A DNA stretch of 64,000 bases from Aquimarina longa SW024 (GTDB lineage: Bacteria > Bacteroidota > Bacteroidia > Flavobacteriales > Flavobacteriaceae). Positions 27,654-36,718 of this stretch are shown here, piece after piece. The number at the start of each line of letters is the position of its first letter. The stretch's first letter is position 1. The stretch is from positions 251,571 to 315,570 of the forward strand of contig NZ_KQ474103.1 of NCBI RefSeq assembly GCF_001401755.1. Direction: 5' to 3'. The position numbers were made by a program, and so were the translations under genes. Below the pieces are notes generated by a model that had not been told where the DNA came from, did no database searches, and was given only the letters and a program-made list of their open reading frames with translations.

Positions 27654-28382
27654 ATGGAACCTACCCCTCTAAACCCAAAAGGAAAACTATACCTAATCCC
27701 AACTAGATTAGGAGATGATATGCCCTTAGAAGTACTCCCTATATCCATTAAAAAGGTATTAGAACAAGTAAATCATTATATCGTAGAAAATGAAAAACCC
27801 GCGAGAAGATTTATAAAAAAAGTAAGTCCTAGTAAATCGCAACGCGCTATCACTATAAATACCGTTAACAAATACACTGATACCTCCGAAATACCAGACT
27901 ACCTCATCCCTTGTCTAAACGGAGAACCTATTGGATTGCTATCCGATGCTGGATGCCCTGGAATTGCAGATCCAGGAGCTGAAGTTATTAAAATAGCTCA
28001 TGAAAAAGGCATTACCGTAACACCCCTTGTTGGTCCCTCATCAATAGTATTAGCTATGATGAGTAGTGGAATGAATGGTCAGAATTTTACATTCAATGGC
28101 TATCTACCAATTGATAAAAACGAAAGAAAGTCAACAATTAAATATTTAGAAAAAATATCTTTAGAAAAAAATCAATCACAAATTTTTATTGAAACACCAT
28201 ATAGAAATGACAAAATGTTTGCAGATCTCACTACAATATTACACCCTAGTACACGCTTATGTATTGCTTGTGATATCACATTAACTACAGAATTTATTGC
28301 AACTAAAACCATAGAGAAATGGAAAAAAGAAATAGTAAACCTTCACAAAAGACCTACTATATACATTATTCAAAGAGACTAA
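27654..28382 (+). CDS. SAM-dependent methyltransferase, RsmI-like (tetrapyrrole methylase fold)
   Basis: The 242-residue protein has the tetrapyrrole-methylase fold of RsmI: GKLYLIPTRLGDD at the start, then GLLSDAGCPGIADPGAEVI and TPLVGPSSIVLAMMSSGMNGQNFTFNGYLP. RsmI 2'-O-methylates C1402 of 16S rRNA. This short Bacteroidota form lacks the C-terminal extension of E. coli RsmI, so the exact substrate is less certain. It is convergent with the next gene, with only 4 nt between. Confidence 0.85.
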   Translation: MEPTPLNPKGKLYLIPTRLGDDMPLEVLPISIKKVLEQVNHYIVENEKPARRFIKKVSPSKSQRAITINTVNKYTDTSEIPDYLIPCLNGEPIGLLSDAGCPGIADPGAEVIKIAHEKGITVTPLVGPSSIVLAMMSSGMNGQNFTFNGYLPIDKNERKSTIKYLEKISLEKNQSQIFIETPYRNDKMFADLTTILHPSTRLCIACDITLTTEFIATKTIEKWKKEIVNLHKRPTIYIIQRD

Positions 28383-28386
28383 AGAA

Positions 28387-29031
28387 TTAAATTGCTTTTG
28401 CTTTTCTATCAGAAACCACAAAAGAAAGATCATATCCTCCAAATCGTTTCATATAATACCGTATTGTTGTCCCAAAAGCATCAGAAAAACCTTCTACTCC
28501 ACCGCTACGTAAATATTTTTTCACAGCCCCTGGTCCAGACAGATGAGCTGCAGCGAGGATACCAGACTCCGTAACCTCTACTCCATTAATCCACTTACCT
28601 TCACACCTCTTAATATCTCTACGTAAAATCCATTTATTCCTAGACAAATTTGCATAAAATGCTTTTTCCTGAAGCTCTGGATTAGAAAGGAATTCACTCT
28701 TCTTCATTCCTTTAATTCCGATCAAAGCAAGAGTACCTTTTCCAAACTGATATTTCCCCAAATACCCAAACTGGTTCACCACTCCATAATCACCTCTTGA
28801 TTCCTTAAAAGCAACAGCTTCTTTAAACCCTATGTAAGATTTTCCGAGTACTAAAGCAACAAACTCTTCTTCTTCATCTTCAATCTCATTAAAATTAGGT
28901 GCGACATAATACAAATCTAACCCCGCAGTACTATAAGAACTAAAATCTATACTCTTTTTTACTGTAAAACTTAATAAAAGCCCCCCTACAATTGTAAGTA
29001 ATATAGACAATCCAATTATCTTCTTTATCAT
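28387..29031 (-). CDS. Lytic-transglycosylase-like (lysozyme-fold) protein
   Basis: The 214-residue protein has an N-terminal membrane anchor or signal (about 1-25, MIKKIIGLSILLTIVGG). A globular domain follows with FKESRGDYGVVNQFGYLGKY and QFGKGTLALIGI, resembling the catalytic-Glu region of SLT/phage-type transglycosylases (ES.GDY..N..GY.G.YQ). The C-terminal ILAAAHLSGPGAVKKYLRSGG also fits that fold. I chose the ATG at 29031; a longer TTG start would overlap the likely -7 box at 29092-29099. The activity on peptidoglycan is inferred. Confidence 0.75.
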   Translation of the reverse strand: MIKKIIGLSILLTIVGGLLLSFTVKKSIDFSSYSTAGLDLYYVAPNFNEIEDEEEEFVALVLGKSYIGFKEAVAFKESRGDYGVVNQFGYLGKYQFGKGTLALIGIKGMKKSEFLSNPELQEKAFYANLSRNKWILRRDIKRCEGKWINGVEVTESGILAAAHLSGPGAVKKYLRSGGVEGFSDAFGTTIRYYMKRFGGYDLSFVVSDRKAKAI

Positions 29032-29091
29032 ATAAAAATTTTCTAAGTAGCCATCAAAAAGATGCTCCCATCTACTTAAATTTTTGCGGTG

Positions 29092-29099
29092 CAAATATA
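29092..29099 (-). promoter_or_regulatory. Candidate -7 box for the transglycosylase-like gene
   Basis: The minus strand reads TATATTTG, matching TAnnTTTG, about 60 nt before the ATG at 29031. It argues against the upstream TTG start. Confidence 0.45.
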
Positions 29100-29370
29100 C
29101 GTTTTTTTTTTACACTCATATAAAATATAACAAAATTTTACATTTAACTGAAAAACAGTGATTTACAGGAATAAAATCACTCAAAAAGTCTTAAAAAAGG
29201 TTAAAAATCAGCACTTAAACGTCAAATCAAGTATTTTAGTCGGTAAAAAATAAATATTGCACTACTACTAATTTTCAAAAAAGAATTATTTTTTTATAGA
29301 AAAATTCATATCATTTACTATTCTATAAAAAAGAGAAAAGCATTTTTTTCTTACAAAAAAAGTATGATTT

Positions 29371-30414
29371 TTATCGTCTCAATCCTTGTTTATTAATCCA
29401 ATTGATATACTGTTTCTTATTACGATTATGCTGACTTAAAGTTTTAGCAAACTTATGATATCCGAAATTCTCTACATCAGCAACAAAAAAGTAATACTCA
29501 TGCTTTTCGTAATTAAGAACAGCATCAATTGATGAAATATCTGGCATAGCTATTGGTCCTGGCGGTAATGTTGCATATTTATAAGTATTATATGGGCTAT
29601 CCAACTCCAAATCTTTATATAGAACTCTTTTTATAATAGTATTCCAATCATTACGATGCCTTTTGATTGCATAGATTACAGTTGGATCTGCATCTAGTTT
29701 CCAACCATTAGTATACCTATTCATATACACACCAGCAACCTTTGGTCGCTCATCGACTTTTGCTGTTTCCTTTTGCACAATCGAAGCAATCGTAATAACT
29801 TGATTTTTAGTTAAACCAATCTTTTTTGCCTTTGATTTACGAGATTCATTCCAAAAGCGATTATACTCTTTAAACATTCTATCTCTAAATTGCTCTGCAG
29901 ATGTATTCCAAAAGAATTCATATTTATTAGGAATATACATCGCTATAGCCGTTTCTACAGAAAAATCTTTTTCATTCAAAAAAGATTCTTCTTTAAATGC
30001 TCTCAACAAAGAAACACTGTCTGCTTCAATCTGCATTGCGATTCTTCCTGCAAGATTCTCTAATCTTTCTTGGTTATTAAAACTAATATGAATAGGTGAG
30101 TTTTTACTCCTCAAGGTATTTATAATCTGATTATTATTCTCCTCTTTTTGTATAATATATCGTCCTGCTTTAATATTATCTATATACCCTTTTCTCCTCG
30201 CAATTCTATCAAAACTGTAAATATCTTTAACTACAGGGCTAATCACTTCGATAAGTTCTGTATAAGTAGTTCCTGTAGGTATATAGAGAGTAACCGTTTT
30301 AGTTTCAAAACTAGTATTAGGAGAAAAAACAGCCTGATAAACATAATATGCAAAAATTCCTCCTGCAATCATTCCCAATAATGCAATAATTAATAGTATC
30401 TTTTTAATGTACAT
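29371..30414 (-). CDS. mltG: Endolytic transglycosylase MltG
   Basis: The 347-residue inner-membrane protein has one N-terminal TM helix (about 5-25), a LysM-like region and the YceG catalytic domain. Diagnostic motifs are MYIPNKYEFFWNTSAEQF, IASIVQKETAKVDERPKVAGVYMNR (catalytic Glu in QKE) and LDADPTVIYA, with SPYNTYKYATLPPGPIAMP. MltG cuts nascent glycan strands and ends their elongation. The start overlaps the GNAT stop by 11 nt. Confidence 0.95.
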   Translation of the reverse strand: MYIKKILLIIALLGMIAGGIFAYYVYQAVFSPNTSFETKTVTLYIPTGTTYTELIEVISPVVKDIYSFDRIARRKGYIDNIKAGRYIIQKEENNNQIINTLRSKNSPIHISFNNQERLENLAGRIAMQIEADSVSLLRAFKEESFLNEKDFSVETAIAMYIPNKYEFFWNTSAEQFRDRMFKEYNRFWNESRKSKAKKIGLTKNQVITIASIVQKETAKVDERPKVAGVYMNRYTNGWKLDADPTVIYAIKRHRNDWNTIIKRVLYKDLELDSPYNTYKYATLPPGPIAMPDISSIDAVLNYEKHEYYFFVADVENFGYHKFAKTLSQHNRNKKQYINWINKQGLRR

Positions 30415-30931
30415 ATACTAATTGATATAAAAATTCGTCTTTATAAACATCTTTTACTAAATTCCATTCTTTCTTTACTCCTACCCTAATAAATCCTTTA
30501 TTTTCAAACAACCTAATACTCACTGAATTATCTTCAGAGATATTTGCATATAGTTGATGAAGATGAAGATGAGTAAAGCTATACTCCTTAACAAGCCCTA
30601 AAGCTTCTGCTCCATACCCTTTACCTCTATTACTCTTTTCTACTATCAAAATACCAACCCCAGCTCTATTATGAGTAGGGTTAAAATCAAATAAATCTAT
30701 CAAACCTAAAATAACATCATCATTAGAGCAAATAACTAATCGTAATTGTTTAACTTCATAAATATCTTTATGTGCATGTTCTAAATATTGCTTAATCAAA
30801 AACCTAGAGTATGGAGTCTGAGTAGAACTCACCTCCCATATTTGCTCATCATTTTCTATGCTGTAAATAAACTCAAGATCTTCTGGTTCAAGAGCTCGTA
30901 AATAGATATTTTCTCCTCTTAATGTCACCAT
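30404..30931 (-). CDS. GNAT family N-acetyltransferase (RimJ/RimL-like)
   Basis: The 175-residue protein starts with the RimJ/SpeG-like LRGENIYLRALEPEDLEFIYSIEND and has the acetyl-CoA loop SNRGKGYGAEALGLVKEY. It ends with the usual ENKGFIRVG strand. This subfamily acetylates ribosomal protein N-termini or polyamines; the substrate is not determined. It overlaps dapF by 7 nt and mltG by 11 nt, so dapF-GNAT-mltG form one unit. Confidence 0.88.
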   Translation of the reverse strand: MVTLRGENIYLRALEPEDLEFIYSIENDEQIWEVSSTQTPYSRFLIKQYLEHAHKDIYEVKQLRLVICSNDDVILGLIDLFDFNPTHNRAGVGILIVEKSNRGKGYGAEALGLVKEYSFTHLHLHQLYANISEDNSVSIRLFENKGFIRVGVKKEWNLVKDVYKDEFLYQLVYVH

Positions 30932-31710
30932 ATAAATTCTCCCTTAAAAACCTGCTCTGCCGGACCTATCAAAAATATATTTTCATATCCATTTTGTGTT
31001 TTTCGAAAAGTAACCCTTAATTCTCCTCCTTGCACAATAACAATCACCTCCTCTTTATCAGTTAATCTAGTTTCATGCATAGAGAGTGCTACCGCCGTAA
31101 CTCCTGTCCCACAAGATAACGTTTCGTCTTCTACTCCTCTTTCATATGTTCGTACCGAAAATACGTTTCCGTTTTTTTGCTCTACAAAGTTCACATTACT
31201 TCCTGCTTTAAAATAAGGTGCTCCATTCCTAATCTCTCTTCCTTTATTTTTAACATCATAATCAGCTAACCCATCAACCATTGCTACATGATGAGGAGAA
31301 CCTGTATCTAAAAAAAAATGAGTATCATACCTCTCTATCTTAGAAACATCTTGCATTTGTAAATGTACCAACCCATCTTTAATTTCTGCCTGATGCTTTC
31401 CATCAATCGCAGTAAAAGTCGCCGTATCTTTCACAATTCCTAAAAAAGCTGCAAATGCTACTAAGCATCTTCCACCATTACCACACATAGAACTCTCATT
31501 ACCATCAGCATTAAAATACACCATAGTAAAGTCATCCTCCTTATTTTTAGGAAGTTCTAAAAGCATTAAACCATCAGCCCCTATACCAAATTTTCTATCG
31601 CAAAGTTTAGCAAACAATTTGGTATTATTTTTGGAGAGTATTGATTCTCTATTATCAATGATTACAAAATCATTACCTGTACCTTGATATTTATAAAAAG
31701 TAAGAACCAT
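30925..31710 (-). CDS. dapF: Diaminopimelate epimerase
   Basis: The 261-residue epimerase converts LL- to meso-diaminopimelate for lysine and peptidoglycan. Both catalytic Cys motifs are visible: ESSMCGNGGRCLVAFA (about residue 74) and DETLSCGTGVTAVALS (about 208). The N-terminal YQGTGNDFVIIDNR is the substrate-binding hallmark. It heads the minus-strand dapF-GNAT-mltG unit. Confidence 0.97.
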   Translation of the reverse strand: MVLTFYKYQGTGNDFVIIDNRESILSKNNTKLFAKLCDRKFGIGADGLMLLELPKNKEDDFTMVYFNADGNESSMCGNGGRCLVAFAAFLGIVKDTATFTAIDGKHQAEIKDGLVHLQMQDVSKIERYDTHFFLDTGSPHHVAMVDGLADYDVKNKGREIRNGAPYFKAGSNVNFVEQKNGNVFSVRTYERGVEDETLSCGTGVTAVALSMHETRLTDKEEVIVIVQGGELRVTFRKTQNGYENIFLIGPAEQVFKGEFIW

Positions 31711-31732
31711 TATTAAATTAAATTATGAAAGA

Positions 31733-31740
31733 CAAAGGTA
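31733..31740 (-). promoter_or_regulatory. Candidate -7 box for dapF-GNAT-mltG
   Basis: The minus strand reads TACCTTTG, matching TAnnTTTG, 22 nt before the dapF ATG. Confidence 0.5.
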
Positions 31741-31876
31741 CAAAGAATGTAAACATAAAACCGTTGTTAATTGTAGGTTAAATATCATAAAAAAAGTATA
31801 TGATAATTGTAATTTTAATAAATAACGACAGTCTATTAAAGTATTATTTAGTAAAACCAAATTAAAAAAGAAGAAC

Positions 31877-33295
31877 ATGAAAAGATTTTTGAGCTTATTG
31901 ACAGTAGCTATTCTTGCTGGAATAATTACTCTTAGTGCTTACAAAATGTTTTTGGAGCAAGAAACTGTAATCACTAAAGAAAGTAAAATTCAACCAAACC
32001 TAATCCCTACGAATTACAAAGTCACCAATACCAATACTACAAATGCATCTATCGCTAGTATTGATTTTACATTAGCCGCAGAAAAAACTGTAAATGCAGT
32101 AGTACATGTTAAACAATATGGAATCTCAAGAACACCCAGAAATTTAATGGAATTCTTTCGAAATGGAGGAACTCAAGAAAGAAGAATTCAAGGTGCGGGG
32201 TCTGGAGTTATTATTACAGAAGATGGGTATATCGTAACCAACAACCATGTAATCGATGGAGCTTCTGACCTAGAAGTAACATTAAACAATAACAAAACTT
32301 ACAAAGCAAAGATAATAGGTACTGCTCCACAATCTGATATAGCATTAATCAAGATTGATGCTAACGAGAAATTATCATACATCCCCTTTGGCGACTCTAA
32401 CTCAGCTAAGATCGGAGAATGGGTACTTGCTGTAGGCAACCCTTTCAATCTTACCTCTACTGTTACTGCAGGAATTATAAGTGCAAAATCAAGAGACTTA
32501 GATGAGTCTGATGATAAAGTTCAATCCTTTATACAAACTGATGCTGCAATCAACCCCGGCAATAGTGGTGGAGCATTAGTAAACACAAAAGGAGAGCTAA
32601 TTGGTATCAATACTGCCATAACCTCACAAACAGGAAGTTATGTCGGATATGCCTTTGCCGTACCTTCTAATAATGCAAAAAAAATCATAGATGATATTAT
32701 AGAGTTTGGAGGGGTACAACGAGGTATATTAGGGATAATCGGAAGTTCAATAAATCCAACTACCATGGAAAAATATAACATCTCTACTTCACAAGGAGTA
32801 CTTGTCGTATCTGTATCAGAAGAGAGCGGTGCAAGAAAAGCTGGTATTTTAGAAGGTGATGTTATCAGAGAAATAGACGGACTTCCTATACGGAAATTCG
32901 CAGATTTAACAGGATATGTAAATAGCAAAAGACCTAAAGATATAATCAACGTAAAAATATTACGTAAGAAAAAAGAACTAACATTACCAGTCACATTATC
33001 AAAATATGAAATCCAAAAATATAACTTAGATGATGTAGGCGTAGAAGTTATGAACCCCCCTAAAGGCTATTTAAAAAACTTTAACCTTGATCATGGAGTT
33101 GTAATAAGCAAAGCACTAAACTCTAGAATGAAGAGATACAACCTAAAAGGACTTATAATTAGCGAAATAGACGGAATAAAAGTTACTAATGTCCTCGAAG
33201 TAAAACAAATAATCGAAAGTAAATACAAAGATGATGACATTACTATTAGTCTAGTAGATCAAAATGGTAAGAAAAGGGAATTTGTATTTCAATAA
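31877..33295 (+). CDS. Do-family (HtrA/DegQ) periplasmic serine protease
   Basis: The 472-residue protein has an N-terminal signal/anchor (about 1-22). The trypsin-like domain contains a His in TNNHVIDGA (about 123), an Asp in SDIALIKID (about 154) and a Ser in NPGNSGGALV (about 229). Two PDZ domains follow (about 285-370 and 390-470). HtrA proteins degrade or refold misfolded envelope proteins. A strong terminator follows at 33326-33359. It is transcribed divergently from dapF. Confidence 0.95.
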   Translation: MKRFLSLLTVAILAGIITLSAYKMFLEQETVITKESKIQPNLIPTNYKVTNTNTTNASIASIDFTLAAEKTVNAVVHVKQYGISRTPRNLMEFFRNGGTQERRIQGAGSGVIITEDGYIVTNNHVIDGASDLEVTLNNNKTYKAKIIGTAPQSDIALIKIDANEKLSYIPFGDSNSAKIGEWVLAVGNPFNLTSTVTAGIISAKSRDLDESDDKVQSFIQTDAAINPGNSGGALVNTKGELIGINTAITSQTGSYVGYAFAVPSNNAKKIIDDIIEFGGVQRGILGIIGSSINPTTMEKYNISTSQGVLVVSVSEESGARKAGILEGDVIREIDGLPIRKFADLTGYVNSKRPKDIINVKILRKKKELTLPVTLSKYEIQKYNLDDVGVEVMNPPKGYLKNFNLDHGVVISKALNSRMKRYNLKGLIISEIDGIKVTNVLEVKQIIESKYKDDDITISLVDQNGKKREFVFQ

Positions 33296-33325
33296 GTAGA
33301 ATAAAACACCTGTATATTGGACACT

Positions 33326-33359
33326 CCCATTACTTTTTTAAAGTAATGGGATTTTTTTT
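33326..33359 (+). terminator. Rho-independent terminator of the HtrA gene
   Basis: An 11-bp perfect stem (CCCATTACTTT / AAAGTAATGGG) with a 3-nt loop is followed by ATTTTTTTT, 30 nt after the stop codon. Confidence 0.85.
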
Positions 33360-33392
33360 CATAAAAGGTTTCACGAAAACGTTTGAAATATA

Positions 33393-33400
33393 TACTTTTG
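33393..33400 (+). promoter_or_regulatory. Candidate -7 box for the GAPDH gene
   Basis: TACTTTTG matches TAnnTTTG, 34 nt before the ATG at 33435. No good TTG is seen at -33. Confidence 0.5.
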
Positions 33401-33434
33401 CACGAAATTTCAAGACTGTAAAACACAACACATT

Positions 33435-34883
33435 ATGAGCTCTAACGAAGTTTATGAAAAAGAATTAGCCTTTCAGGCAGACAGACGTCGCGCAACAGTA
33501 GCATTTATAAAAACAGTAAGCGACTTATGGTACGACAACTCTATTGAGTTAGTCCTTTTCCGCAATCAATTAATTGATAAAAATGTAAGCGAAATTATCA
33601 ATTTACATGAATACGCGGGTGAATTCGTACAAAAACCAATTTCAATTTTCGATTCTGCAGAAATTGCACAAGCTATAAAGTTGATGAATTTACCTCCATC
33701 AAAATTGGATATAGGTAAACTTACATATGAGTATCATTTAGCAAGTGATGAATACAGCTCTATAAATGGTTTTGTACAGGATAAACTAAAAGATGCTAAA
33801 AAGTTCCAACCAATTTCTCCAAAGAATGTAGTACTTTATGGTTTTGGCAGAATAGGTCGTTTAGTCGCAAGAGAATTAATGACTATTACTGGCAAAGGAA
33901 GTCAATTAAGACTTCGAGCAATTGTAACCAGAGGAGCTATAACACAAGATATATTAGAAAAAAGAGCCTCATTACTTCGTAGTGACTCTGTACATGGTGA
34001 CTTTGCTGGTACTGTAGAAACAGATTTAGCAAATAGTTCTCTTATTATAAATGGAACTACAGTAAAAATTATCAGTGCTAACAAACCTGAAGATATCGAC
34101 TACACTGCATATGGTATTGAAAATGCATTACTTATTGACAATACAGGAGCATTTAGAGATAAAGAAGCACTAAGCAGGCATCTTGCAGCTAAAGGAATTG
34201 ATAAAGTACTACTTACAGCTCCAGGAAAAGGAATACCTAATATTGTACATGGTGTTAATCACAAAGAGCATGACCCTGACAAAGTGAACATCTTTTCTGC
34301 AGCATCGTGTACTACCAATGCTATTACTCCCATCCTACAAGCTGTAGATGAAAGTTTTGGAGTTATTAATGGACATCTCGAAACAATACATGCATATACT
34401 AATGACCAAAATTTGGTAGATAATATGCACAGCAAATATAGAAGAGGGCGTGCAGCAGCATTAAACATGGTCATTACAGAAACTGGAGCCGGAAAAGCTG
34501 TCTCTAAAGCATTACCCAGTTTTGAAGGAAAATTAACCTCTAATGCAATACGTGTTCCTGTTCCTAATGGATCATTGGCAATACTAAATCTTAATTTAGA
34601 GAAAAAAACCTCTAAAGAGAGTATGAATGCCGTACTTAAAAAATATGCCTTAGAAGGAAACCTAGTAGAGCAAATAAAATACTCTTTAGATAACGAGTTA
34701 GTATCTAGTGATATTATAGGTTCTTCTGCTCCATCAATATATGATAGTAATGCAACTATTGTAGATTCAAAAGGAGAAAATACTGTTTTATATGTATGGT
34801 ATGATAATGAGTATGGATATAGTCATCAAGTAATTAGGTTATCAAAATACATCGCTAAAGTAAGGCGTTTTACATACTACTAA
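33435..34883 (+). CDS. gap: Glyceraldehyde-3-phosphate dehydrogenase, long Bacteroidota form
   Basis: The 482-residue enzyme carries about 130 extra N-terminal residues before the NAD-binding Rossmann start NVVLYGFGRIGRLVARELM. The catalytic Cys is in SAASCTTNAITPIL (about 292), and VHGVNHKEHDPD, HAYTNDQNLVDN, RGRAAALNM and WYDNEYGYSHQV are conserved. Standard GAPDH is about 335 residues; this extended type is common in Bacteroidota. It interconverts glyceraldehyde-3-phosphate and 1,3-bisphosphoglycerate. A terminator follows at 34908. Confidence 0.95.
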   Translation: MSSNEVYEKELAFQADRRRATVAFIKTVSDLWYDNSIELVLFRNQLIDKNVSEIINLHEYAGEFVQKPISIFDSAEIAQAIKLMNLPPSKLDIGKLTYEYHLASDEYSSINGFVQDKLKDAKKFQPISPKNVVLYGFGRIGRLVARELMTITGKGSQLRLRAIVTRGAITQDILEKRASLLRSDSVHGDFAGTVETDLANSSLIINGTTVKIISANKPEDIDYTAYGIENALLIDNTGAFRDKEALSRHLAAKGIDKVLLTAPGKGIPNIVHGVNHKEHDPDKVNIFSAASCTTNAITPILQAVDESFGVINGHLETIHAYTNDQNLVDNMHSKYRRGRAAALNMVITETGAGKAVSKALPSFEGKLTSNAIRVPVPNGSLAILNLNLEKKTSKESMNAVLKKYALEGNLVEQIKYSLDNELVSSDIIGSSAPSIYDSNATIVDSKGENTVLYVWYDNEYGYSHQVIRLSKYIAKVRRFTYY

Positions 34884-35243
34884 CAAGTAGTTTTATACAA
34901 ATTAGATAAGTCGTTACCTGTACAAGTAGCGACTTTTTTTTAAACCCAATATAACATATTGTAAACATCGCATTTTAAAACCTCTTACATACAGCATACA
35001 ATTAACTAATTAACAAACAATTGACACTAAAATAAAGGGAGTTAATTTAATTCTAAAAAAAAAGTTTTTAATTACTTACAATATCGTACATTTATTACCG
35101 TTACAGAAGAAATTAATAACCAAAAGAAATAACATATAATACTACTCCCTATACCATAAGTAATCTAGTTATTTTTATCCTCATAACTACCACTACATTA
35201 TTAGGGGCATATCTAACCATTAAAAAAATTTAACATCAATAAT
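34884..35243 (+). other. 360-nt spacer with GAPDH terminator and a possible tiny membrane ORF
   Basis: The stretch holds the terminator at 34908-34941. Just before the next gene is a reading frame at 35129-35233 that would encode a single membrane helix (TISNLVIFILITTTTLLGAY then LTIKKI). It lacks an ATG, GTG or TTG start (only ATA), so I do not call it a gene. Confidence 0.4.
34908..34941 (+). terminator. Rho-independent terminator of the GAPDH gene
   Basis: An AAGTCG-TTAC / GTAG-CGACTT stem is followed by a run of eight T, 25 nt after the stop codon. Confidence 0.75.
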
Positions 35244-35861
35244 ATGAAATTACCAAAGTATCTATTAGTTTTAACGCTACTTCTATCTTTTCTTGAAATC
35301 TCATATGCACAGGAAGATAACACAACTGTTACCCAAGCTTTAAAACAGGAAAAGATCGAAGGTCAATTTGATATAGTTATAAAAAAATCTGGAAAATATC
35401 AAGAATACAAAGTAGTAAAGCGTATTTGGTTAGATAAACTCAAAACTAATACTATAGACACTATAAAAACATTAGAATCAAAACTAAATACAACCAATAC
35501 TAAAATCACGAAACAACAAGAAACGATAACTGGGCTTGAAGAATCTCTTGCCAAAACGAATGAGAATCTTTCTGGAGTAACTCTAGAGAAAGACAGCATG
35601 AGTTTTTTAGGGATTGCAGTAACCAAATCAAGTTACAATACTATCATGCTAGTTATTATAGGCATACTCATAGCACTACTCGCTTTTTTTATATATAAAT
35701 TTAAAAATAGTAATGCCATAACAATAGCATCTCGAAAGGTATTAGCAGAAACCGAAGCTGAATTTGAAGATCATAGACGTAGAGCTCTAGAAAGAGAACA
35801 AAAAGTAATGAGAAAACTACAAGACGAAATCAATAAACAGCGTAAGACCGGTGCTAAATAG
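35244..35861 (+). CDS. Membrane-anchored coiled-coil protein upstream of trmD
   Basis: The 205-residue protein has a signal peptide (1-22, ISYAQ), a periplasmic coiled coil (about 75-120), one TM helix (about 133-153, TIMLVIIGILIALLAFFIYKF) and a charged cytoplasmic helix (about 165-205, EAEFEDHRRRALEREQKVMRK). Flavobacterial homologues are often labelled 'tRNA (guanine-N1)-methyltransferase' only because they lie next to trmD. No methyltransferase fold is present here, so that label should not be copied. The function is unknown. Confidence 0.75.
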   Translation: MKLPKYLLVLTLLLSFLEISYAQEDNTTVTQALKQEKIEGQFDIVIKKSGKYQEYKVVKRIWLDKLKTNTIDTIKTLESKLNTTNTKITKQQETITGLEESLAKTNENLSGVTLEKDSMSFLGIAVTKSSYNTIMLVIIGILIALLAFFIYKFKNSNAITIASRKVLAETEAEFEDHRRRALEREQKVMRKLQDEINKQRKTGAK

Positions 35862-35884
35862 TCCATTTCTAAATTTTTATTATA

Positions 35885-35892
35885 TACTTTTG
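35885..35892 (+). promoter_or_regulatory. Candidate -7 box for trmD
   Basis: TACTTTTG matches TAnnTTTG, 18-27 nt before the candidate trmD starts. Confidence 0.45.
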
Positions 35893-35909
35893 CATTTTTA
35901 CATTCAGTA

Positions 35910-36605
35910 ATGAATTTGATGAAAAAAATGCGTATAGATATTATCACAGTAGTTCCCGAAATTCTAAAAAGTCCTTTTGAAGCCTCTATAATGAAGCGAT
36001 CTATAGAAAAAGGATTAGTAGAAGTACATTTTCATAACCTTAGAGAATACACCAACAACAATTATAAACAAGTTGATGATTATCAATTTGGAGGTGGTGC
36101 CGGAATGGTAATGATGATAGAACCTATAGATAAGTGCATCTCCAAATTAAAATCAGAAAGAAAATACGATGAAGTCATATATATGACTCCGGATGGAAAA
36201 ACTCTTCATCAGGGAATGGCCAATCAATTATCTTTAAAAGGTAACCTAATTATCCTTTGTGGTCATTATAAAGGTGTAGATCAACGTGTAAGAGATCATT
36301 TTATTACTAAAGAAATCTCTATAGGGGATTATGTACTATCAGGAGGAGAATTAGGAGCATTAATATTATGCGATGCAATCATTCGACTCATTCCTGGAGT
36401 TCTTGGTAATGAAACTTCGGCTCTTACAGATTCTTTTCAAGATAATTTATTAGCTCCCCCAATCTACACAAGACCTGCTGAGTATAATGGATGGAAAGTA
36501 CCTGAAGTTCTTACCTCAGGTAATTTTCCTAAAATTGAAACTTGGCGAGAAGAACAAGCTTATCAAAGGACACAAAAATTAAGACCAGATTTATTAGACG
36601 AATAG
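35910..36605 (+). CDS. trmD: tRNA (guanine37-N1)-methyltransferase TrmD
   Basis: The 231-residue SPOUT methyltransferase forms m1G37 in tRNA. Family motifs are RIDIITVVPEIL, YQFGGGAGMVMM, LIILCGHYKGVDQRVRDH (knot) and EISIGDYVLSGGELGAL, with YTRPAEYNGWKVPEVLTSGN at the C-terminal side. The ATG at 35919 (MKKMRIDI) is an alternative start. It is convergent with the SLC13 gene, and a shared terminator lies between. rplS, often its neighbour in other bacteria, lies 7 kb away. Confidence 0.96.
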   Translation: MNLMKKMRIDIITVVPEILKSPFEASIMKRSIEKGLVEVHFHNLREYTNNNYKQVDDYQFGGGAGMVMMIEPIDKCISKLKSERKYDEVIYMTPDGKTLHQGMANQLSLKGNLIILCGHYKGVDQRVRDHFITKEISIGDYVLSGGELGALILCDAIIRLIPGVLGNETSALTDSFQDNLLAPPIYTRPAEYNGWKVPEVLTSGNFPKIETWREEQAYQRTQKLRPDLLDE

Positions 36606-36652
36606 TTTTTTATAATCATCATTAAAGCTTATTCATTATTAAATACCGATTA

Positions 36653-36687
36653 TGTATAAAAACCTTCTCTAGAAAGGTTTTTATACA
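36653..36687. terminator. Bidirectional terminator between trmD and the SLC13 gene
   Basis: A 14-bp perfect stem (TGTATAAAAACCTT and its complement) has a 7-nt loop, with T-rich tails in both directions. It lies midway between two convergent genes. Confidence 0.75.
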
Positions 36688-36718
36688 CTTAAAACAATTA
36701 AACAAAACTTATAACCCA

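Noticed and set aside
35244..35861. tRNA methyltransferase assignment
   Set aside because: The protein is a membrane coiled-coil protein without any methyltransferase motif; the true TrmD is the next gene.
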